This document shows, piece after piece, positions 1 to 10,048 of a stretch of DNA of 64,000 bases (within the stretch, counting starts at the first letter, position 1; every line of letters starts with the position of its first letter). Source of the DNA: Citrus sinensis (Eukaryota > Streptophyta > Magnoliopsida > Sapindales > Rutaceae); NCBI RefSeq assembly GCF_022201045.2, contig NC_068560.1, forward strand, positions 36,481,001 through 36,545,000, given 5' to 3'. The position numbers and the translations under genes are program-made. The notes under the pieces are model-generated. The model had not been told where the DNA came from and made no database searches. It saw nothing but the letters and a program-made list of their open reading frames with translations.

Positions 1-79
1 AATATCATCATTGTTAGTATGCATCGTGTAGCTGTGCAAGTTTCATCACACTTGGCTCTGCGATCGAATTTAATAATTT

Positions 80-700
80 TTGAAAATAAGAGATCTTCAT
101 AACCATTTTGTCAAATTAGGGGATGTTACCGTGCCTCCCTTTCTTTCTTTTCCCCCTCAAATAACAATTCTGAAGGTGGCTCGTACTGTAGTGGAATTGC
201 AGCAATGGCGTAAAGTGGAGTTTCATGGGTGGCAGCGGCGGGTAGACTATAAGATTAAAGAATTGCATTATTTACAGTTTCAAGATTATTTTTATGTCGA
301 TGGGGACAAGGTACGCCGCCTTGAAAATGAGACTGACAGACTTTTACATTTTAATTGGTTGCTTCATAATTTTGCTTTAGCTTGTCAGCGAAGAAACACA
401 ATCCGGGGTTTGATGGATGAGGATGGGCACTCTATTACATTTGCAGTCGGTATTGAGCAAATTGTTTTGCTTGTATTTCTCTACGATCTTTTCATCTTCA
501 GCCCCTGATGTCTCACAGTGGGATTCGGTGCTACAACAGTTGCCTGGAACAGTAACTCCTACTATGAATTAGGAGTTGACAAAGGAGTTTACGGGTGATG
601 AAATTCAGAGGGCTATTAAGCAGATGCGTGAATGCATTCTCCGGAACCGGACGGTTTGTCACCTACAATTTTCAAGGATCATTGGGTTGTAGTTGCGCTG
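80..700 (+). mobile_element. Degraded LINE (non-LTR retrotransposon) ORF2 fragment
   Basis: The frame open from about 80 to 508 contains a stretch like the spacer before the reverse transcriptase of plant LINE ORF2: residues near the end read ACQRRNTIRGLMDEDGHSIT, close to the usual RRRRNTIxxLxDxxG pattern. Further on, in another frame at about 573-640, ELTKEFTGDEIQRAIKQM matches the LINE motif that precedes the KAPGPDG block. The frame shift between these pieces and the missing RT core show a dead fragment. The 5' boundary is not visible and no target duplication was found. It is not a host gene. Confidence 0.6.
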
Positions 701-2114
701 AGGTAATCCATTGGTCAAGTTTGATTAAAGCCAGCAGGGAAATATAAATTAAAAATCATACAATACTAATTGATACTTGTTGTTTGTTAATATTTCAGTC
801 GATTTGAAATATTTTTGTTTACAATTTAAAGAAAAAAAAAAAGAAAAGAAAGAAAGTGTCTAATTGTTCAATCTACCTAGTAGATGCCGGCTAATGCTAA
901 TGATTTAGTTTCGAGTATTCAATTTTTCTCCGGTTGATTGATAAGTGATGATAGGGAGAAATCAAGTATAAAAAAGGAGGATGATTTCTAGTTTAGATCT
1001 CATATCACACAAATAATACGAATCGTTTATTGCTTTGCTTTTCCACTAGCAAATTCATTCAAGTGCACATTACTAATGCTTCTTGTTTAATCACTAGAAT
1101 CTACTTTCGGATACAATATATAATTAGAGTAATAATATAGGTACAAATTCTTGTACAAATACAAATTGACGTGACATGATTTAATTGGTTGAATTAGATA
1201 TCTCTTGATCCACATGATTTATTTTTATTATTTTGTATTTTTATTCAACTAATGAGTTAATGATAAATCAGATTACATAAAATAAATTTATAAAAGAATT
1301 TGTAGTTGTACCATCACTCATATAATTAACATTAATAATATTATACTATTAATATTATACTATTGAGAATATAATAGATTAGTTAAAAAAATAAAAGAGA
1401 CAGTAACAACAATCACAACCCCAAGCTTAGTAAAGTAAGAATTAGAGTGAAAGGCAATACAATAACCGCCTGGAAATATACATACAAGAATCATCATCTT
1501 TAAATCTCGCTCCATCTTAGTCAATCAAGGAATATAATTATGATTGTTAGTAATATATTCCTGTTATTTGATAGTTATGTTTCTTTAGAAAGTGGTTTGA
1601 CCGAACAAAGTCCAAACCCGCAAATAAGTTGAGTATAAATCACCAAGGTTATATGCTTTTTTTAAATCAAAAAACTAAATCTAGAGGATAATTCTTCTTT
1701 AAAAAATTATACTAATTTGTGTAAAATGCGGCAAGCAAAATAATTTTGACTACAAATTACATAAAAATTAAATAGCGGATGTGAGCTTATTTTTTCATTT
1801 TATATATTACTGTTCCTTATTCTTTTAAGAAAGAAAAAAAATGAAAAAGAATATCTATAAAAAAAAATGTGATGCCAAGAACAGACAGCCCTGAGCCAAC
1901 CATTACAAAAACAACCATAAAAAAGGAATTGGTTCTCCATTAAGAAACATTATTTGCTTACTTATTACCCCACTTCTCCCACTGGGAAATGAGGTCATGC
2001 GAATGAGATGCAGATGCTCTTTAATAATTTACATGGCACAAAAAGCTGAGATAATTGTTCGTTTTTCATCTCTCTTCCTCTCAACATCAAGGGCTCTAGT
2101 GGTCGTTTAAGCTG
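701..2114. other. Intergenic, AT-rich, upstream of the UGT
   Basis: I see no open frame with a family signature here. The stretch is AT-rich with poly-A runs (about 830-855, 1855-1870). It presumably contains the promoter of the glucosyltransferase at its right end. Confidence 0.6.
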
Positions 2115-2122
2115 TATATATC
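2115..2122 (+). promoter_or_regulatory. TATA-box candidate of the UGT gene
   Basis: TATATATC lies 90 bp before the ATG at 2212 in an otherwise C/T-rich stretch. That spacing fits a TATA box with a 5' UTR of about 60 nt. No experimental support is available from sequence alone. Confidence 0.4.
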
Positions 2123-2211
2123 CACCCTCCCGGTCATCGGTGCGGTGCAGTGGGAGTGGGTGACTTAATTATAATTGAAATCAAGAGATCAATATAAATA
2201 TATAATACAGC

Positions 2212-3642
2212 ATGGTGGAAACAGCGGCTAAAAGCTCGCGGCCACATGTGGCAGTCTTAGCGAGCCCAGGACTGGGCCACGTCGTTCCTCTATTGGAGTT
2301 CGCTAAGCGACTTGTCATTAACCATGGCGTCCACGTCAGATTCCTCGTCATCACCACAAACGAAGCCTCAGCAGCCCAAGAGAAACTCCTCCGGTCACTC
2401 CCGGATGGTCTCGACGTCGTTGACCTGCCACCGGTTGACGTCTCAGCTGTCACTAGGGATGACATGCCCGTCATCACTCGCCTTCACGCCATTGTAGACG
2501 AAAGCCTAAAGTCATCCCTAAAGGCGGTCCTAATTGAATTATGCAACCCACGAGCTCTTGTTATCGATTTATTCTGCACCCAAGCTTTCGAAATATGCAG
2601 CCAACTTTCCATTCCAACGTACTCGTTTGTTACTACATCCATCCACTTCTTTGCCTTCGCCCTGTACCTTCCCACTCTTGACCGTGAGGTACAAGGCGAG
2701 TTTGTTGATCTTCCTGAACCGATTGAGATCCCGGGTTGCCCCCCTGTACGACCCGAAGACTTGCTGGATCAGGTCCGGAACAGGAAGATTGATGAATATA
2801 ATTTATTTTTACTTCACATTAGCCGTTTGCCTCTTGCAGCTGGAATTTTCCTTAACCGTTGGGAGAATCTTGAGCTTGTCCCACTTAGAGCAATTAGAGA
2901 ACACTCTTTCTATCTACAAATTCCTACACCGCCGATTTACCCAATTGGGCCGTTGATCAAGCAAGACGAAACGTTGAGTGCCTCAGATGAAGAGTGTCTG
3001 GCTTGGCTGGGCAAGAAGCCGTCTGATTCAGTCATCTTCGTAGCGCCAGGTAGTGGTGGCACTTTAACAGCTGAGCAAGTCACTGAGATGGCATGGGGTC
3101 TAGAACAGAGTAAGCAAAGGTTTATATGGGTAGTACGGATGCCTAGCGATGCTAGTGCCTCGGCTACGTTTTTTAACGTCGGAAGTGACGTTAACGATCC
3201 CCAAGCATATTTGCCAGAAGGGTTTTTACAGAGGACTCACGGAATGGGGATGGTGGTACCATCGTGGGCTCCACAGGTCGAAATTCTCCGCCATTCCTCC
3301 ACTGGTGGCTTTTTATCTCACTGTGGGTGGAACTCATCTTTGGAGAGCATATGCCACGGTGTGCCAATGATTGCGTGGCCGCTCTACGCAGAACAGAAAA
3401 TGAATGCTGCAATGTTAACAGAGGAGATAGGGGTGGCCGTAAAGCCAGTAATAGAATCGGGAAAGAAAGTGATCGGACGGGGAGAGATAGAGAGGGTAGT
3501 GAGGTTGGTGATGGAGAGTGAACAAGGGCAGGTTATGAGGCGGAGGGTTAAGGAGCTCAAAGAAAGTGCTTCCAGAGCATTGGAGGATGGTGTCTCTTCT
3601 TCTGATTCGCTTGCTCGTTTTGTTAAGAAATGGAAAGACTGA
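2212..3642 (+). CDS. UDP-glucose glycosyltransferase, UGT72 type (anthocyanidin 3-O-glucosyltransferase 5 / hydroquinone glucosyltransferase-like)
   Basis: Intronless 476-aa family 1 glycosyltransferase (GT-B fold), a cytosolic enzyme that transfers glucose from UDP-glucose to small phenolics. The expected catalytic His is H23 in SPGLGH and the activating Asp is D119 in ALVIDLF. The 44-residue PSPG box runs from W352 to Q395 and contains HCGWNS and a terminal Gln, the residue usually linked to UDP-glucose. Overall wording and the long loop after WVVRMP (about 310-333) fit UGT72, whose members act on monolignols, hydroquinone or flavonoids; the acceptor cannot be read from sequence. Odd point: the strand before the UDP site reads FVAPGSGGTL where most relatives have (Y/F)VSFGSGG. 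The start is the first ATG in frame, just before the conserved N-terminal strand. No neighbouring gene suggests a pathway. Confidence 0.93.
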   Translation: MVETAAKSSRPHVAVLASPGLGHVVPLLEFAKRLVINHGVHVRFLVITTNEASAAQEKLLRSLPDGLDVVDLPPVDVSAVTRDDMPVITRLHAIVDESLKSSLKAVLIELCNPRALVIDLFCTQAFEICSQLSIPTYSFVTTSIHFFAFALYLPTLDREVQGEFVDLPEPIEIPGCPPVRPEDLLDQVRNRKIDEYNLFLLHISRLPLAAGIFLNRWENLELVPLRAIREHSFYLQIPTPPIYPIGPLIKQDETLSASDEECLAWLGKKPSDSVIFVAPGSGGTLTAEQVTEMAWGLEQSKQRFIWVVRMPSDASASATFFNVGSDVNDPQAYLPEGFLQRTHGMGMVVPSWAPQVEILRHSSTGGFLSHCGWNSSLESICHGVPMIAWPLYAEQKMNAAMLTEEIGVAVKPVIESGKKVIGRGEIERVVRLVMESEQGQVMRRRVKELKESASRALEDGVSSSDSLARFVKKWKD

Positions 3643-4786
3643 TCATGACGTCCGACTATTACTCTTTAATTTTTTTCCTTCTTATATTTCGAGAATTTGA
3701 AATAAGCTGTGCTGTTGTTGTGTCTCGCGCTATGTATACATTCAGTATTACGGTGACCGGCCACTGGTCAGCCGTCTATATAACTCGCAATTGAAAAAAT
3801 TTTAGTGAGTCAACAATTAAAAATAAATTAATATAAGTAAACAATAAGAAAACAGGCTGCAGTTAATCATTGAAGCAGTAATAAAATAAACAATTAAAAA
3901 ATAAAAAAATAAAAAGCACAGGAAAAATCTGAGGCCTGTTTAGTAGCAGTCTCTTTAAAACAAGTTTACCATATACTACGGTGTTTTAGGTTCGTTGGTA
4001 GCTGTTTTTTATGATACAACCGGAATGAATTATTTGTCAAGCACTCACGAATAATTTTGACGAACACAAACAACGCAAAATCTCAATAAAAAACAGAATG
4101 TCAGAGAAGTAAAAAAAATTTAAGTGCTCTATGTGTTTTTTGTATTTATTGTGTGTATAAAACAGAAGAGAAAGACTGTCTTTTTATATACATGAGGGTA
4201 TGTAACTGTTAATTTGAATATTTGAATTAATTTGGCACTTGTTATGCCCAACTAATGAAGAATGAGGTTGCATGAAGTTTCCTACGCACAGTTGATTTTC
4301 AGTTTCTGCACTGTATTTACACGTGTATTATGAATTGTACTTCTTTTTACTATTAGCATAATCGATTAATTTTAGAATAAATTAGAGGTAATATAACTAA
4401 TTAATGTATATATGACATGTATAACTAAATTTAATATAACCTTTATTTGCTTGGAGGTTTTCTAAAATAAATACACATATGTCATATTATTATTTACTTG
4501 TTGTATAACTGACATATTGCTTCTGATTTATTCTATAATTTCTTGTCGGTGACTTTTTTTATATTATAGCTAAGCTTAATTAAGCTACAAGTGTCCCCTC
4601 CTTTAATTTGTAATAAAACACCATTTGCATGCATGGTTTGTAATCTCACTTTGTTTATTTGTCAAATATAAGTTTTTTTCGTTTCTTTCACCGGTATGCA
4701 ATGAACAAACTTCCACCATGATACATTTAAGTTTATCTAATCAAATTTAAATAACTATTGTCATAACCCGTATCCTCAATAAACAC
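3643..4786. other. Intergenic, 3' side of UGT to hAT copy 1
   Basis: It contains the UGT 3' UTR and AT-rich sequence. I see no coding signature. The 8 bases at 4779-4786 (ATAAACAC) are the left target duplication of the next element. Confidence 0.6.
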
Positions 4787-5785
4787 TAGGGATGGCAATG
4801 GGGAGGGGAGGGGAGGGGACCGATCTCCCCGTACCCATCCCCGATATTTTGCGTATGTCCCCGTCCCCTCCCCGTCCCCGTCAGAATTACTTGAGAGAAT
4901 CCCCATCCCCTCCCCGAATAATAACAGGGGATCCCCGAGGGTCCCCGATCCCCGAATAACTAATACATTTTTTTTTCAATTTTGAGTTAATCATATTAAA
5001 ATAAAAAATTCAAATAAAAGTAAAGTTCAAAATATATCTTACATTAATATATATTACAAAAGTCACATACATTAAATTAGTAAGTAACGCAACATGCAAG
5101 GAATACAAAATTCTTTTACAAACTATCATAAACAAATTAATAGTTTAATACAGAATTGTTACAAATAAAATCGAATTTAGATTCAAAATTAACTTTTTCA
5201 ATGGTGGCGTGGGCACTTTATAAATGTGGATTATTCCTTTTACAACACAATAGTTAAATCGGAGCAAATCAAAAGCAAATATTAGATTAGATTAGATTAG
5301 ATTAGATATTAAAATTGTGATTCGCTGTGGGCAATTATAACATCTAAAAATAAATAAAAAATAGATTTAAGTTTAAAATATTTAAAGAATATTAAAATTA
5401 AAAAAAATGTTTGGCTAATAGAATCTACTCGATCTTTTTAATGTCCTAAATAAAAATTTAGAACTTTAATTAGTTAATTAGGCCTAAAAGTTTAATAGTA
5501 TAAATATTTCGATATTTTTTATTTTTACCAATATTTATAATTTTATTATTTATTTACTAGTAATTTTAAAAAATTAAAATAAAATTAAAAATTAAAATGG
5601 GGAAATGGGTAGGGGATGGGGATTCCACCTCATCCCCGTCCCCTCCCCGAATAAGAAATTGGGTAAAAAAATTTCCCCACCCCCTCCCCGAATAAGAAAT
5701 TGGGTATGAAATTATCCCCATACCCTCCCCGAATGGGGAAAATCCCCGAGGGTACCCGTCCCCGTGGGGATTTTTGCCATCCCTA
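4787..5785 (+). mobile_element. Non-autonomous hAT-type DNA transposon, copy 1
   Basis: A 999-bp element starts TAGGGATGGCAA and ends TTGCCATCCCTA, a perfect 12-bp inverted repeat of hAT type. It is flanked by a perfect 8-bp target duplication ATAAACAC (4779-4786 and 5786-5793). Both ends are packed with GGGG/CCCC runs (CCCCGTCCCC, CCCCTCCCCG), while the core is very AT-rich and has a short (AGATT)n run near 5285-5306. There is no transposase frame, so it depends on an autonomous hAT elsewhere. Two further copies lie at 26998-28003 (opposite orientation) and 47674-48677. Confidence 0.93.
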
Positions 5786-5793
5786 ATAAACAC

Positions 5794-6752
5794 GTTACCC
5801 CCAAATATTAACTATATAAGGATAATGATAATACTAGGTATTTAATTATATAATCATTCTAAGATGCGTGCATTTATATTTTTTTAATATAAATTTAAAT
5901 TTACAACGTTGTAAAAGGGAACAACTACAAAAAATAGATTGGCATAGACCACTATATAAAATTATTAAAAGGACGGACCACACTTACCAAATAGATTTAA
6001 GTTCGGATCAACCTAATCAAATTTTGAGTTAATAGAATTGAGAAAAAAATCATTCAAACACAATCCAAATTTATAATCCAAACCACACCTAATTCATATT
6101 GGATCGGATCAAAAACTCGAATTGACCTCGGATCAAACCAAATTTGGGTGGTATTATTTTTTAACCAAGGTAGTAGTGGGAATCTATTTCAAATTTTTGT
6201 TATAAAATAAATAAATAAAAACAAATTCGAAGACAGGTGTACCCATTGAGATTTGAAACTTGGGATCTTTATTAGTTTCTACACTCTGTGTGAGTGGCAA
6301 AGCTATACAAACTTTTGTCATTGAAAGAAATCTCAAATGTGTACAGAGCTGCTATTTGGCAGCAAAGACAATTTTCTGGATCTTATTTTTATTAACTAAT
6401 CTCAAATTTCAAACGAATGAAAATGGATGAAGGAAATATTTGTGCAGAATGGCAATTGCAGATTATTGGAGAGATGGTAAAAGTTTTATTCAATATAAAT
6501 AAATAATGTGTATATGACTGTATTCACCTTTCACGATTGCCCTTTGTTCATGTCCGTTAGATCATGATATAAATTTGGTCAATAAACCACTGCCACTAAT
6601 TCAAATTGAAATGGTGTGATGAGTAAATGCATCTTTAAATAAAAAGATATATTTTCTTCAAGGCACCATTAATTGATCATATCTTTATATTAACACTTCA
6701 TTTATTTTGAAAATATTACAAAACAATCTTCTTATTATTTATGTTACTCATC
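5794..6752. other. Intergenic, AT-rich, possible SINE-like relic
   Basis: No gene is visible. Around 6235-6320 the reverse strand reads AGTTTCAAATCTC after GATCCC, resembling a pol III B box, so a decayed tRNA-derived SINE is possible. The match is weak and no tail or target duplication was found. Confidence 0.3.
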
Positions 6753-7505
6753 TGCCCTTATTTTTTTATTACTTTTACAATAATACCCTTGCAATTATAT
6801 TGGGGATATTAAGGGTAAAAGCTTGTTTAGTCCTTATATTATATATAAGAGGTTAGTGTCCATTTAGTCTCTGTATTTTTAAAAACACCTCAAAACGTCC
6901 CTGCTACTAAATATTGACACTTGTGCCATTATTTTTTATTATTTTTAACTTGCTTTTACAATATTACATTTTTACAATAATGTTTCTTTTTTGGATGTTA
7001 ATAAAAAATTAAATTATTAAATTAAACTAAAAAATAAAATAAAAACAAAAAAGGTATATATTAATTTTTGTGGAAGCTCACGTATGTCTAAAAAATTAAT
7101 ATCGTAAAAAATTACATTATCAATTTTTTTAGAAAAATTAATATTTTAACTCAAGAGTGTGTTCCACAAAAATTAATATATATTTTTTATTTTATTTTAT
7201 TTTTTGGTGTTAAACTGGTAATTTATTTTTTTCTTTTTAATAATGTCTAAAAAAATATAGGAACTAAACGGACACTAACTTCAAAATATAGGGACTAAAC
7301 GAGCTTTTACCCGGATATTAATAAAAAGAAAATCAAATAATTTTTCAAGCTAACCCTAAAAGAAAAATAATAACATGAAAAATAAAATTAATTCTTATTT
7401 TATTTTTAAGGTTAAGTTGGTAAATTAATAATTTTTTATTCTTTTTAATGTCCTCAAAATCAATAGAAGGATATTATTGTAAAAGCACAAAAAATAAAGG
7501 TGGAA
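6753..7505. mobile_element. Older inverted-repeat element split by a younger MITE
   Basis: The left arm at about 6753-6812 (a TTTTACAATAATACCCTT core) is matched in inverted order by the right arm at about 7448-7505 (AAGGATATTATTGTAAAAGC). The 500-bp Mutator-type MITE at 6813-7312 sits inside it. Outer ends and target duplication are not clear, so the family is unknown. Confidence 0.45.
6813..7312. mobile_element. Mutator-type MITE with 9-bp target duplication
   Basis: A 500-bp element starts GGGTAAAAGCTTGTTTAGTC and its far end is the inverted counterpart (GGGTAAAAGCTCGTTTAGTC read on the other strand). The imperfect inverted repeat extends for about 70 bp. The flanks are a perfect 9-bp duplication GGATATTAA (6804-6812 and 7313-7321), the length typical of Mutator-like transposons. 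The interior holds a second palindromic section around TTAATTTTTGTGGAA and has no coding frame. Confidence 0.8.
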
Positions 7506-8154
7506 GTGCAACAAATTTAACAGCAGAATATCTTAAAAAATCATTTAAGATATAAATACTAAACAAACACTTAAAACAACCTTTTTCCCTTAAGAAGAAA
7601 AAAAGGAAAAGAAGGAAGCAATACATGTATCCTATGGAATAAATTACGAGTTTGCAGACGATCCGAAAGCTATCAATTTTAGAAGTGGGGAGTCTCAAAA
7701 GTCAAATGTGCATTGCGAAATCAACAAGGCTTAAATTCTTCCGCACTACATAGTAAACTTTTGTGGAGCTAGGGTCCAGGCTGGGCCTACTTTGTTCTTC
7801 CGAAACTAAGTATTGGCCCAAATTCGTCCTGGCTCTGACGATCGCCCGCTATCTAAAAGAGCACCGTGATTAGCCCCTACCAGACGCCCACGCGCCCTCC
7901 TCCGTTGCGTTCGCGCCACGTCATGACTTGAAGTGGCACGCACAACAATGACTAGCAGATTTCCTTTTTAAAAAATTTTAAATGTACCGAATCACGTTCA
8001 ACCAAAAAATGTTCTCTTTTACAAATCCCGCCTTAAAACTTCGTCGTTTCACGTACAACCAATTCAGTCAGTCAGCCAACTATGCGTATTGTGATTATAC
8101 CGACCCACACAGCTGCTTCCCCAAGAGACCCTTCAAATTAGCAATCGCAATTCC
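7506..8154. other. Upstream region of PEX11A
   Basis: GC content rises after about 7760. This stretch likely holds the PEX11A promoter and 5' UTR. A short frame at 7982-8236 overlaps the true start in another frame and has no recognisable content. Confidence 0.5.
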
Positions 8155-8934
8155 ATGGATCCCTCCAAAGCTTCAACAGCCCTCGCTCCCTCCAAATCGT
8201 CCGCTGATTCAAAGCCCAAAGATAGAGACTTCTTAAACCATTTAGAAGCATATCTCGCGAAACGAGACGGCGTTGACAAGCTTCTCAAACTCTCCAGATA
8301 CGCGACGAAGATCATCTTAGCCTCTTCAGTCCTTCCAGAAACTCTTCCCCTAACTGGCCGACTCAAGAGCTTCGAGTCCAGCGTGGGACTGAGTCGCAAA
8401 GCCTTTCGACTCGGAAAATTCGTCCAAGACGTCAACGCTTTGCGGAACTCTCATCTCGATTCCCTTTCCAGGGAAGATCTTATTCTCTCCGTTATCGCCT
8501 ACGGAGGTGAAGGCTTGTATTACTTCGTTGAGCAGTTTATTTGGTTGGCTAAATCGGGATTAATTGATCCTAAACACTCGCGTAGTTTGCAAAAGATTAG
8601 TGCTTGGGCGGAGTTTATTGGTTATATAGGTAGCATTAGTCTGAAATTTAGGGATTTGAAGATGATTCTTGAAGACGAAGCGTGCTTGGCATCCACCATT
8701 GACATTGCGATTTCGAGAGGAGATGGATGTAAAGAAGAAGAGCAAAGAATGAAGAAATTGAAAGCGAAGAAGTTAATGAAGAAACTTTCTATTGTTCAAG
8801 ATTTGGCTGATGGATTAATGGCTTTAGCTGATATTCGTGATGGCAAAGGAATGCTATTTGGTCCGCTCTGGGTGGCCTCTGCCGGTCTTTTGTCGGCCGT
8901 CATTAGTACTCATAAAAATTGGCTGTCTTGCTGA
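8155..8934 (+). CDS. PEX11A: Peroxisomal membrane protein 11A (peroxin-11)
   Basis: A single-exon 259-aa protein of the PEX11 family, integral peroxisomal membrane proteins that elongate the membrane before peroxisome division. The N-terminal half has the family pattern FLNHLEAYLAKRDGVDKLLK followed by a conserved segment ending in SFESSVGLSRKAFRLGKFV. The middle has GEGLYYFVEQFIWLAKSGLI, and the C-terminal hydrophobic segment is LFGPLWVASAGLLSAVIS. A basic stretch, EEEQRMKKLKAKKLMKK, lies before the last segment. Length is close to plant PEX11A (about 250 aa). The ATG chosen is the first in frame and gives a short Ser/Lys-rich leader typical of the A-type. A degraded copy of the same gene follows 470 bp downstream, on the same strand. 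Confidence 0.92.
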   Translation: MDPSKASTALAPSKSSADSKPKDRDFLNHLEAYLAKRDGVDKLLKLSRYATKIILASSVLPETLPLTGRLKSFESSVGLSRKAFRLGKFVQDVNALRNSHLDSLSREDLILSVIAYGGEGLYYFVEQFIWLAKSGLIDPKHSRSLQKISAWAEFIGYIGSISLKFRDLKMILEDEACLASTIDIAISRGDGCKEEEQRMKKLKAKKLMKKLSIVQDLADGLMALADIRDGKGMLFGPLWVASAGLLSAVISTHKNWLSC

Positions 8935-9404
8935 TTTTCTTTCATGGCTATTTGACAAGGTATGATTGTTTGTTTTGCTGATTGAATTATCAACTTCAGG
9001 CCTACTGTTTGTGAACGAAGGTGTCATACTGCAGTTATGTATTTTAGCTGCAAGTGTGACAGTGACTGTGAGGATTCTTGTACTGTCACTTAAATTATAC
9101 CATACGAACCCATGAAAAGTTTGGGGTTCTCTTTTTTTTCCACCAGAATAAAACTATATGCAGGCAGGGAATCAAATGAAATTTGTTCAATAATAATTTT
9201 ACGTTATAAAAACAAATGATAAGTTCAACATATTCATTATGCAACAGCAATTCTTTCATGGATCATTTTTAATTTGTTACATGTGGTTATAAATTTAATT
9301 TAATTTTTTACCATTTCTCTGTGAGCTCTTTCTAATTCTACTCCATTGATTCTGAAGCTTCAATTATTAATCCTTCACTGAACTGAAGGAAAATCAGTCA
9401 ATTA
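8935..9404. other. Spacer between PEX11A and its pseudogene copy
   Basis: It probably holds the 3' UTR of PEX11A. No open frame or repeat with a clear identity was seen. Confidence 0.5.
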
Positions 9405-10048
9405 ATGATCAAAGATAAAGAGTTCTTGAACCATCTCGAAGCACACCTAGGAAATAGATTGAGGTTTGGGTGGTTTTCTCCTTTTTTCTCATGTATGCTG
9501 CCAGGTTCATCTTAAGTTTGTTGGTTAATCCAAAACCCAAACCTTAAAATGCCGACAGAGAGCTTTAGTCCAGTGTAGAATTGATTCACATAGCAGTCCG
9601 ATTCGTCAAATTCTAAAAAGTATCTTTTCCTTTCTATTGTACATTAATATCTAGGTAAGGGCTTGTTTTACTTTGTCAAACAAGATACTCTGTTACTTTA
9701 TTTGGGGTTGTTTGACCATAAGCACTTGCATAAATTTGGAAAGGTTAGTACTTTGGCTGATCAAGTTTATTGAATGCTTTGGTAGTTTAGGCTTACTTTT
9801 GGGCAATTTGAAGGGGGTAAATGGAGATGAGGGATGTTGGAATTTAACTAATTTCAAGAGGGAATGGTTATCATGAAGAAGAGAAGAACTTGGTCAACAA
9901 GATTTTGATTGTTCAAGGTTAATCTGAGGGATTAATGTTATTGGATGGTATCTGGGATGGGAAGGGAAGGCTCTTGGGGCCACTTTTGGTGGTCTGTCTA
10001 GGACTTCTTTTAGTGGCTGTCAGTTCTCACGACGCTTGGATTCGCTGA
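9405..10048 (+). pseudogene. PEX11A tandem pseudogene
   Basis: A decayed, partly deleted copy of the gene upstream. At 9405 the reading MIKDKEFLNHLEAHLGNRLR aligns with the PEX11A N-terminal block KDRDFLNHLEAYLAKRDG. At about 9655-9775, GLFYFVKQ, then a stretch like FDHKHLHKFGKVSTLADQVY, matches GLYYFVEQ...IDPKHSRSLQKISAWAEFIGY. At about 9870-10048, EEEKNLVNKILIVQG and DGKGRLLGPLLVVCLGLLLV followed by AVSSHDAWIR-stop match the C-terminus. Part of the N-terminal half is missing, and frame changes and stops separate the pieces, so no full protein is possible. The order is collinear with the parent and there is no poly-A tail, which points to tandem duplication rather than retroposition (PEX11A itself is intronless here, so this is not decisive). 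Confidence 0.85.

Noticed and set aside
5281-5310. (AGATT)n run as a possible telomere-like or CRISPR-like repeat
   Set aside because: It is a short pentanucleotide microsatellite inside the hAT-type element, found in all three copies.
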